DNA from: Synechococcus sp. PCC 7502
Lineage (GTDB): Bacteria > Cyanobacteriota > Cyanobacteriia > Pseudanabaenales > Pseudanabaenaceae
Direction of reading: 5' to 3'
DNA: 64,000 bases
NCBI RefSeq assembly: GCF_000317085.1
Contig: NC_019702.1
Coordinates: forward strand, 2,882,394-2,946,393
The notes below the pieces were generated by a model. It was not told the DNA's origin. It worked only from the letters and a program-made list of their open reading frames with translations, and ran no database searches. Both the position numbers and the translations under genes were made by a program. Shown in pieces: positions 58,901 to 64,000 of the stretch (position 1 is the stretch's first letter; the number at the start of each line of letters is the position of its first letter).

Positions 58901-60211
58901 TGTTCCTACTAGCTCCGATTCAATTTCTCTTAAGGTTATGGCAAGATCAAATTCAGTAGTTCTAGAATCAAAAGTGCTGATGTTAAACCAAGATTGGGAA
59001 GCTTTCTGCTCTACTTTAGGTAAATTATGAAAATTAAAGAGAACTTGAAATAGGGGAGAATAACTCAAATCCCTTTCAATTTTCAACTCTTCTATGACTT
59101 TCTCAAAAGGAATTTCTTGGTGAGATTGCGCTTCTAAAACAGTAGCTCGAACTTGTGACAATAATTCTTTAAATGATAGCGTTTCTAATATTTTTGTGCG
59201 TAAAGGCAAAGTATTGAGAAAGCAACCAATTAAGTGTTCAGTTTCTAAATTATTTCTTCCAGAAATAGGAGTGCCAACAGTAATATCGGTTTGATGACTA
59301 TAGCGATACAGGAGAATCTTAAAAGCGGTCAGTAAGGTAATGAATAGGGTTACACCTGAACTTTGACTTAGAATTTTAAGGGCATTGGTTAGAGGTTTGG
59401 AGATAGTGATCGATATACTCTGCCCTTGATTACTACTAATATGGGGACGAGGATAATCCGTAGGTAGATTAATAGTTGATACTTGATCTTTAAGTTTTGC
59501 TTTCCAGTAATCTAGTTGTTTTTGAAATTTATTTTGACTAAATTGGGTTCTTTGCCATATTGAAAAATCAGCATATTGGATGCTTAAAGCGGGTAGAATA
59601 GAGGGTTGATCGGTCAGGAAAGTTTCATAGAAGTAATTTAGTTCCGTTAGGAAAATTTGCGAAGACCAGCGATCGCTAGCAATATGATGTATAACAATCA
59701 GAAGAGTATATTCTTCGCCATTTAACTTAAAGAGAATGTTACGAAGAGGGAAATCAAAAGATAGATTGAAGGGTTGATTAGTGTGTTTTCTTACTTCTGC
59801 TTCTAGATATTCATGGCGATCGCTTAGGTCAATTATGGGTATGGGTATATTAATTGCGTCTACGCTATGAATAATTTGATAAAGTTTGCCATCGTCTTCC
59901 ATCTTATAGGTAGTTCGCAATACTTCATGGCGATCAATTATTGCGTACAATGCCTTATTAATAGCCTTAATATTAGCTGGTTGAGTAAATTTTAGAGTTC
60001 TAGAATTATTGTAAACAGAACTCTGTGGGAAGAGTTGTTGAACAAACCAGAACCTTTGTTGAGCGAAAGATGCGAGGCAAGGAAAATCTATAGGTCTGGG
60101 TGCAATTAACCGTTTAGAAGTATTTGCTAATTTACTCAAGCGATCGCTTAAAATCTGTCTCTTCTTAGGTGATAGGTTAGCAAGTCGTTGATTAATTGAA
60201 TCTAGATGCAT
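52934..60211 (-). CDS. Non-ribosomal peptide synthetase, C-A-T-C-A-T-TE
   Basis: 2425 residues with the following layout:
- C1: ~47-460, with HHIASDR, where HHxxxDG has lost its Gly.
- A1: ~500-960, YTSGSTGNPKGV, LYGPTETT.
- T1: GGHSLLATQVI, ~1032.
- C2: ~1090-1500, HHIIIDGW.
- A2: ~1555-2010, YTSGSTGKPKGV, GYGPTEGT.
- T2: GGHSLLSIRL, ~2082.
- TE: ~2130-2425.
Pocket residues read by eye against GrsA are D-V-S-I-I-T-L-I-W-K for A1 (no confident substrate; glycine-like end) and D-A-F-W-L-G-G-T-F-K for A2 (valine signature). The TE nucleophile position is Cys2245 (GYCFEG), with His in CGHDII. The product is probably a short peptide with Val last, started by the upstream A-T protein. Confidence 0.92.
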   Translation of the reverse strand: MHLDSINQRLANLSPKKRQILSDRLSKLANTSKRLIAPRPIDFPCLASFAQQRFWFVQQLFPQSSVYNNSRTLKFTQPANIKAINKALYAIIDRHEVLRTTYKMEDDGKLYQIIHSVDAINIPIPIIDLSDRHEYLEAEVRKHTNQPFNLSFDFPLRNILFKLNGEEYTLLIVIHHIASDRWSSQIFLTELNYFYETFLTDQPSILPALSIQYADFSIWQRTQFSQNKFQKQLDYWKAKLKDQVSTINLPTDYPRPHISSNQGQSISITISKPLTNALKILSQSSGVTLFITLLTAFKILLYRYSHQTDITVGTPISGRNNLETEHLIGCFLNTLPLRTKILETLSFKELLSQVRATVLEAQSHQEIPFEKVIEELKIERDLSYSPLFQVLFNFHNLPKVEQKASQSWFNISTFDSRTTEFDLAITLREIESELVGTFIYSTDLFKDITIAGMKNHYENLLQSIVDNPDRSISTIPFLTFSEQVKILKQWNDTFAEYPHDKCIHQLFEEQVERTPKNIAVVFEDQEITYRELNNRANQLACHLQTLGVKPEVLVGICVERSIEMIVGLLGILKAGGAYVPLDPAYPQERLDYLVKDAQLDNPIVSQTNLTFKFASCTNIVDLERDQKMIAQQSTQNLKSDITSENLAYVIYTSGSTGNPKGVQIRHSNVVNLLSNICPKLNLTCEDTVCTLTTIAFDVAVSEIFLTLMIGARLRIVSSEVAKDGYQLAEVIRRSPITFMISTPATWQMLLTVGWQGSNQLKVIVTGEALSQELASRLLPKTKELWNLYGPTETTIWSSFYLVKSSTKSPPIGRPLPNVTAYILDAYLQPVPIGVLGELHIGGHGLARGYLNRPELTNQKFIANPFGEGKVYKTGDLARYMPDGNIEFIGRIDNQVKIRGFRIELGEIEAVLSKHPDIINAVAIAREDIPGDKRIVAYVVSQVTLSQRELREFLKQKLPEYMIPSTFVILEQLPLTPSGKIDRRALPKPEISRETEFSPPSNRTEEIITSIWSEVLGIPEVDRRDNFFEIGGHSLLATQVISRLQIALKQEISIRSLFEHPTPVQLAEAIEQKYHLETTLTIIEPLKNRENLPLSFAQFRMWFLYQLEGESATYNVPLVLKLEGNLNIKSLEKAFQTIVDRHEIFRTSFNTIDGSPVQIIAPSLQVTLSVIDLTELAELSVQKQVEELAHAESNHTFKLTVSPLFRAKILKLKENSHILLMNFHHIIIDGWSMGILRSELSILYQNFIDGESVSLAPLPIQYADFSYWQKNWLQGEVLTQQLSYWKQQLANIPAILELPTDRPRPNVQTYRGKSQKIKLSAEVSQRLRDLSQESGVTLFMTLLSAFGILLSRYSHQENIVIGSPIANRNRQETEKLIGFFANTLALKISIKNNPSFKELLKSVKEVCLDAYSHQDLPYEKLVEELKPERSLSHAPVFQVMFILQNTPQETLTLPDLTLQSIELKSQTSKFDISLSLTESRAGIMGTWEYNTDLFDDTTIEGMSSHFQVLLAGIIAEPDLQVKKLPILTEQEKHQLLIEWNDTSKEYPHDKCIHQLFEEQVERTPENIAVVFEDQQITYRELNNRVNQLGHYFQTLGVKPEILVGICVERSIEMIVGLLGILKAGGAYVPLDPNYPKERLQFILDDIQTPFLLTQHSLLGNLSLDKFQVIYLDTDLEEINGEDQDNPNCGTIPTDLAYIIYTSGSTGKPKGVCTIHRSVVRLVKGIDYVNLNSLQTFLQLAPLAFDASTFEIWGSLLNGSRLVIFPPHAPSLQKLGQVIQQHQISTLWLTSGLFNLMVDNHIEDLKPIRQLLAGGDVLSIPHVQKALSTLKNCHLINGYGPTEGTTFTCTHLISETTHFRSSVPIGRPISNTQVYILDRYMQLVPIGVSGELYIGGDGLARSYLNQPELTAEKFIANPFGNGKLYKSGDVARYLPDGNIEFIGRIDNQVKIRGFRIELGEIEAVLSKHPDIINAVAIAREDIPGDKRIVAYIVSQVTLTNNKLRNFLKGQLPEYMTPSAFVFLDQFPLNANGKVDRSALPNPQSSMTTNNFIPPRDRTEQQLATIWEKHLNHHPISINDNFFDLGGHSLLSIRLVLDIEKAFNCTLPLMSFFKLSTIEELALWLRRHEQETMEIPSGLTLKYYRDLLAHSAGRQGNHIGRRGLIVEVMPNIDNAYGTNSQPFVWIGDIKVAKNLRLQQPIYVMPTFSHQTLVDSQEEYIEIEAIASLLVDELLTVHTSDSFMLGGYCFEGLIAIEMANQLKKRRKEITLLVLLETYPKPSILYKLCERLDQFISIIKLLLLLSIDDKWHYLIDRINKYLNPKVQSKPTIANPSIADMGSKIYNRRPYNDRVLLFMGTRKIRFIVKENPLFCSDFSWLFPYYGWERLLKGDVTVIKIPCGHDIISQPNIEYLSPILDQKIMEICNEST
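54245..54417 (-). repeat. Near-identical A-domain tract, module 2 copy
   Basis: This 173 bp tract differs at only two positions from 57401-57573. It encodes the A8-A10 part of the adenylation domain (IDNQVKIRGFRIELGEIEAV and on to IPGDKRIVAY). Sequence on both sides is clearly more diverged, so this is a recent copy or conversion tract inside the NRPS gene. Confidence 0.9.
55344..55408 (-). repeat. Identical A-domain tract at A2 motif, module 2 copy
   Basis: 65 bp identical to 58488-58552, encoding the A2-motif region (CVERSIEMIVGLLGILKAGG). The surrounding ~300 bp are roughly 85-90% alike by eye. It marks the upstream border of the diverged substrate-pocket region. Confidence 0.88.
57401..57573 (-). 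repeat. Near-identical A-domain tract, module 1 copy
   Basis: Partner of 54245-54417 (two mismatches in 173 bp), downstream border of the diverged pocket-coding region of A1. Confidence 0.9.
58488..58552 (-). repeat. Identical A-domain tract at A2 motif, module 1 copy
   Basis: Partner of 55344-55408, identical over 65 bp, in the start of the A1 adenylation domain. Confidence 0.88.
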
Positions 60212-60234
60212 AATAAAGTAATTTCTCGAACTCT

Positions 60235-62097
60235 TTAAGGTAATTGCTCAATTTCATCTAACATTTTTTCTATATCTATCTCAGATGTTAATTGAATTTG
60301 ATATTGAATAATTTTATCTGCCATTGCTGCGACTGTTGCTGACTCTAGTAGAAGATTAGGTGAAAGATTGATATAAAATTTCTCTAGGACTCTAGACACA
60401 ATTTGCATTGCTTGGATGGAGCTACCTCCTAGCTCAATAAAATTATCATTTATGCTAATTCGAGAGAGTTGTAAAACAGACTCCCAAATTTCTAATATCT
60501 CTGTTTCCAGAGAATTACGCGGCGGCATAAAAGAGTTATCGACATCTGGAAGACTCCAGTCAATGGGAGGCAATTTACTCCGATCTATTTTACTATTTGT
60601 AGTAGTAGGAAGAGTCTCTAAAATCACAAACTTAGAGGGAATCATATAACTTGGCAATTTCTCTACTAGAGCTGCACGAATTAATTTAATTTCAGGGGTA
60701 AATCCTTGCTTAGGAACGATATAAGCAGCAAGACGAATTTCGCCTGATAAATCACTAACCCCTACTACCACAGCTTGCCTAATTCCCTCAATATCTAGCA
60801 ATGCACCTTCAATTTCTGAAGGCTCTACACGATAACCTCGAATTTTGAGCATGAAGTCTTTGCGTTGTATCCATTCTAAGCATCCATCGGGCTGCATTCG
60901 CCCTAAATCACCTGTTAAATAAATGCGTTCATCACTACCATCGGTCGTGGGCAAAAATTTTTTATTGGTTAACTCTGGGTTCCGCCAATAACCTTGAGAA
61001 ATATAGCGACTTTTGACGGTAATCTCACCGATTTGATTAAAGCCAAGTCTTTTTCCTGAATCATCTACTAAAAAGACATCCTTTCCTTCCTTCGCATAAC
61101 CCACAGGCACGTTATTGCCCTTAATTTCAGTAGGACTACTAATAACTAATCTAGTTATCAAACTTGTTTCAGAACTTGCTAATTTTTGAACTACATAACA
61201 TCTATCAGATATGTGCCTTTTAATCTTTTCTATATCTTTTTTATAAAATTTCCCTCCTGGTGAAATATAGCGTAAATCGGGAAATTGATCCTTTGCCGTC
61301 AATGTCTCAATCCATTGCTGAAATAGGCTTACGGGAAGACGTAAAATAGTAATTTTCTCATCAATTAGCCATTGAGTTAACCAATTCAAACCTCGTTCGA
61401 GAATACTGCCAACGCATAGGGTACCACCAGTGAGTAGAGCGTTAAAAATATCAGAGGTGGATGATGTAAAAGCACTGGACGTGAGCATAGTAAAGCGATC
61501 GCTAGCCTTAATCTGCAAATCATTTGTGTCAGTATACACCCGATGAAGAATCATTCGAGAGTCACGCATTACACCCTTAGGCTGACCAGTGGAACCAGAG
61601 GTATAAACAATATTACATAAACTATTAGGAGCGATCACTATATTCAAGTTCTCTTGAGGATAGCTTTGATCCATCTCATCCACATTCATAATACTTACTG
61701 AATGTTGAGCTAACTGTTTTACTAGAGTTAGATTCTGTTTATCAGTAATAATTAATTTGGCTTCTAGGTCTTTTAAAATATAATTTAGTCTTGTTAGTGG
61801 AGTATCAGGATTGAGAGAAACATATGCCTTGCCTGTCTTTAAAATTCCCATTATTCCAATAATTACGGCAACATCATGATCGCAGATTAAAATAATCGGC
61901 TCCTCTCCCCGTCCTCGCTTATCCAAAATTGCATGAGCTAGTTGATTTACTGATTGATTTAACTCTCGATAAGTAAGGATACTATTCTTCCCTTTTACAG
62001 CTTGGCGATCGCTATAATGGTTAACAATCTTTTCAAATCTCTCAGGAATAGATGCTTCAACTTCAACTTTGGAAAATCCTATAAAAGTATCTATCAT
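60235..62097 (-). CDS. Stand-alone adenylation-carrier protein (A-T didomain), atypical pocket
   Basis: 620 residues: an adenylation domain (~15-525) and a phosphopantetheine carrier domain (~540-610, NFIELGGSSIQAMQIV with the modified Ser). ATP motifs are intact (IVYTSGSTGQPKGVM, YLTGDLGRMQPDG, IRGYRVEPSEIE, final NSKIDR Lys). The pocket is not that of an amino-acid A domain. The Asp235 position is Thr (AFTSSTSDIF), and the usual YGPTE is KLASSET. The absent Asp argues against a free alpha-amino group in the substrate, so a carboxylic, hydroxy or keto acid starter is possible. It ends 23 bp before the NRPS start. Confidence 0.85.
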   Translation of the reverse strand: MIDTFIGFSKVEVEASIPERFEKIVNHYSDRQAVKGKNSILTYRELNQSVNQLAHAILDKRGRGEEPIILICDHDVAVIIGIMGILKTGKAYVSLNPDTPLTRLNYILKDLEAKLIITDKQNLTLVKQLAQHSVSIMNVDEMDQSYPQENLNIVIAPNSLCNIVYTSGSTGQPKGVMRDSRMILHRVYTDTNDLQIKASDRFTMLTSSAFTSSTSDIFNALLTGGTLCVGSILERGLNWLTQWLIDEKITILRLPVSLFQQWIETLTAKDQFPDLRYISPGGKFYKKDIEKIKRHISDRCYVVQKLASSETSLITRLVISSPTEIKGNNVPVGYAKEGKDVFLVDDSGKRLGFNQIGEITVKSRYISQGYWRNPELTNKKFLPTTDGSDERIYLTGDLGRMQPDGCLEWIQRKDFMLKIRGYRVEPSEIEGALLDIEGIRQAVVVGVSDLSGEIRLAAYIVPKQGFTPEIKLIRAALVEKLPSYMIPSKFVILETLPTTTNSKIDRSKLPPIDWSLPDVDNSFMPPRNSLETEILEIWESVLQLSRISINDNFIELGGSSIQAMQIVSRVLEKFYINLSPNLLLESATVAAMADKIIQYQIQLTSEIDIEKMLDEIEQLP

Positions 62098-62110
62098 AAT
62101 TTGTAAATAT

Positions 62111-62884
62111 TTAATTACTCATTTGTCCTAAATAAACACATGTGGCAGCAGAAATTATTATGCGATCGCCATCCACACTAAATCGATTAAAAACCTCTTT
62201 AGCTGCTTTCTCAAAATTTTTATACAAAGGATGATCTGGCTCAGGAGAAGGAGACTGAGAGCAAAGCCTACCAAAAAAATATTCCCACGTTTCTGATTGG
62301 ATAGTTGGAATATCAAACTTAAAAAATTTGTGACTATCATAATAAAAATCCAATGCCTCTTTAAGCTTATCTGGATAATTGTCATTAGATTTATCACCTG
62401 CAATATCCCAACCATTCTCAGGGATTTTGATTGATTGGCTCGCTGTCAAAATTTCTCGATCTAGATGAGGAGTATTGATAATTGCCAACCAGCCATGAGG
62501 TTTTAGGATTCTTTGAAATTCCGCTTTGGTACTATATTTGGGGAACCAGTGAATTGCTCTAGCCACGGTAATTAAATCAACTGAATTATCTATTAATCCA
62601 GTAGCATCTGATAGAGCATCAATACTAACAAAAGATGGATAGATTTTTAGGTTTTCCTCGGCTACGGCTCTCATCTGAGAGTTAGGCTCAATGGCAAAAA
62701 TCTGCTTGACTCGCTCCACAAAGGCTTGAGCTAACATCCCAGAACCAGAACCGATATCAGCAACGATCGCATCTGAGGTTAATTGCGTTATATCAAAAAT
62801 TCGATTGATTGCCTCAGGTGCAAAATTCCAACGATATTTTATGTAGTTTTCTACTTTAGGTAAAAATCTAATAACTGAGTCCAT
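62111..62884 (-). CDS. Class I SAM-dependent methyltransferase
   Basis: 257 residues. IVADIGSGSGMLAQAFVERV is motif I and IFAIEPNSQMRAVAEEN the acidic SAM-ribose contact; VDLITVARAIHWFPK and EFQRILKPHGWLAIINTPHL follow. This resembles small-molecule methyltransferases (methyltransferase type 11). It lies 13 bp upstream of the A-T gene and 3 bp downstream of the substrate-binding protein gene, so it is probably a tailoring enzyme of this cluster. The methylated atom is unknown. Confidence 0.85.
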   Translation of the reverse strand: MDSVIRFLPKVENYIKYRWNFAPEAINRIFDITQLTSDAIVADIGSGSGMLAQAFVERVKQIFAIEPNSQMRAVAEENLKIYPSFVSIDALSDATGLIDNSVDLITVARAIHWFPKYSTKAEFQRILKPHGWLAIINTPHLDREILTASQSIKIPENGWDIAGDKSNDNYPDKLKEALDFYYDSHKFFKFDIPTIQSETWEYFFGRLCSQSPSPEPDHPLYKNFEKAAKEVFNRFSVDGDRIIISAATCVYLGQMSN

Positions 62885-62887
62885 ATT

Positions 62888-63931
62888 TTATTTAGGTTTG
62901 TATAAATTATTTATAAAACCACTTTTTTCTAAATTCCGCAAAATCGAAATATCGACTGTATCTTCAGCTTTAAATTTAGATGCTTGGGGATTAGTAACTT
63001 TAACATCACCTAACATCTTTGTAATCCCCTTGAGAGTCGGATAAGGAACTTTGGCAATTTTCTTTTGGATCGTAGTATCGTACCATTCTTCCAAGATGGC
63101 AGCATCAGCTTTTGGATCGTATTTGTTAGCCCGCACAAGTGTAGCAATTGCCCCTTTTCTATCTTTCTTAATGGTGGCGATCGCTTCCACAATAGCTTTC
63201 ATAAAATTAACTGTAACTTGAGGATTTGCTTTGATATAGCTTCTGGTTGTGGCAATGACAGTATGTTGATAGGGTATGTCTAAAGTAGTCATATCCAGTA
63301 ATGTATGATACCCTTTGTTCTTTGCTTTAAGGCTTAGGGGAAAAGATAATACGGTGGCTGAAATTCGTCCAGCTTCCATAGCTTGTAGTCTTTCTCCTTC
63401 TCCCCCGACTGCCGCAATTTCCACATCTTTATCAGGATTTAATTTTAGATATTTCAAAGCGGCGCGTATGGCTGCATCTGTGGATGAACCAGATTTTGAA
63501 ATAGCAACTGCTTTCCCTTTTAATCCCTGTGGTGTTTTAATACTAGGTACAGATATAAAAGCATAGGGATATTGATTGAATATCCCAGCAATCATGACTA
63601 AATCTTCACCAGCGATCACGGCATTTATGACTGAACTACCAGCAATTTGGCAAAAATTCACACTCTTAGCGATCATTGCAACGGCTGCTTCTGTGCCACT
63701 TTCAATAGAAATAACCTCAACATTTAGCCCATACTTTTGAAAAATGCCCTTATTCTTGGCATATTGAACTAATAATTGATTACCAGAATTAGAACTTGTA
63801 CAAACCTTAACTGAGGTTAGGGCTTGAAATGTTGCAGCTACATTCTGAGCTTGATAAGAGGCTGTACAGAATACCCCTAAAATACATAGAAAAAAAGTCA
63901 AAAGGCTCAGGGATAGATGCTTTAGCTTCAT
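62888..63931 (-). CDS. ABC-type substrate-binding protein (NMT1/SsuA-like)
   Basis: 347 residues with a signal peptide (1-~24, hydrophobic with a CTASYQ end that could be a weak lipobox). The periplasmic binding fold resembles NMT1/THI5-SsuA-TauA: VCTSSNSGNQLLVQYAKNKG, GLNVEVISIESGTEAAVAMI, SVNFCQIAGSSVINAVIAGE and LKGKAVAISKSGSSTDAAIR. These proteins capture sulfonates, nitrate or pyrimidine-type ligands for an ABC importer. No permease or ATPase is seen within the window. It is the first visible gene of the tightly packed NRPS operon. Confidence 0.82.
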   Translation of the reverse strand: MKLKHLSLSLLTFFLCILGVFCTASYQAQNVAATFQALTSVKVCTSSNSGNQLLVQYAKNKGIFQKYGLNVEVISIESGTEAAVAMIAKSVNFCQIAGSSVINAVIAGEDLVMIAGIFNQYPYAFISVPSIKTPQGLKGKAVAISKSGSSTDAAIRAALKYLKLNPDKDVEIAAVGGEGERLQAMEAGRISATVLSFPLSLKAKNKGYHTLLDMTTLDIPYQHTVIATTRSYIKANPQVTVNFMKAIVEAIATIKKDRKGAIATLVRANKYDPKADAAILEEWYDTTIQKKIAKVPYPTLKGITKMLGDVKVTNPQASKFKAEDTVDISILRNLEKSGFINNLYKPK

Positions 63932-64000
63932 ATTTTTACATTTATAGCAATTTATATAGTAATGTTTTAGATCAATTCACACGATCGCTAGTCTTAGAAA
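63932..64000. other. Upstream region of the NRPS operon, cut by the window edge
   Basis: Only 69 bases precede the substrate-binding protein start. They are AT-rich and would contain at least part of the promoter or the end of another cluster gene; nothing specific can be recognised. Confidence 0.3.

Overview
This is a 64 kb chromosomal window from a cyanobacterium. Direct evidence is the photosystem I genes psaF, psaJ and psaL, a PsbQ homologue, the tandem BMC shell protein CcmO, the clock/redox Fe-S protein LdpA, acyl-lipid desaturases of the DesC/DesD type, and many HIP1 octamers (GCGATCGC). Base composition is AT-rich. A filamentous or Pseudanabaena-like lineage is plausible but is inference only.

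Region 1 (1-33 kb) is mostly ordinary core genome: the end of rsmD, secA, a desC-desD desaturase operon with a divergent TetR-like regulator, tRNA-Leu(UAG), tldD, an SLH beta-helix surface protein, cysS, sdhB-ldpA, transporters and GSTs, an rRNA methyltransferase, ccmO, a secD-secF-hypothetical-psbQ cluster, psaF-psaJ-psaL, an ECF sigma/anti-sigma pair, folP, and prfB with its programmed +1 frameshift site. Three things stand out. The TetR regulator carries a degenerate tyrosine-recombinase-like domain at its C-terminus. The sigma factor gene is cut in two by an IS5-family element. A 59-residue PCP_red-type protein sits between an Uma2 gene and a secreted protein.

Region 2 (33-36.6 kb) is a graveyard of mobile DNA. 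It holds a broken PIN toxin gene, relics of two transposases, tRNA-Val(GAC), a frameshifted integrase truncated by a 112 bp MITE-like element, and an IS630 relic split by a second copy of the IS5-family element.

Region 3 (36.6-52.9 kb) mixes intact accessory genes (P450, methyltransferases, aldo/keto reductase, katG, cryptochrome DASH, ABC exporter, Uma2) with scars. The 5' half of xseA and the 3' half of xseB now lie 3.9 kb apart, with an aldo/keto reductase and katG between them, and a broken EI24-family gene follows. A second MITE copy, an orphan HsdR nuclease domain, and a third, intact IS5-family copy set between two unrelated transposase fragments complete the region.

Region 4 (52.9-64 kb) is a minus-strand biosynthetic operon: an ABC-type substrate-binding protein, a methyltransferase, a stand-alone A-T protein with a non-canonical adenylation pocket, and a 2425-residue NRPS (C-A-T-C-A-T-TE). 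The second A domain carries a valine-type pocket signature, and the thioesterase has Cys in place of the usual nucleophilic Ser. The cluster may continue beyond the right edge. This operon and the TetR/recombinase chimera are the best candidates for undescribed biology.
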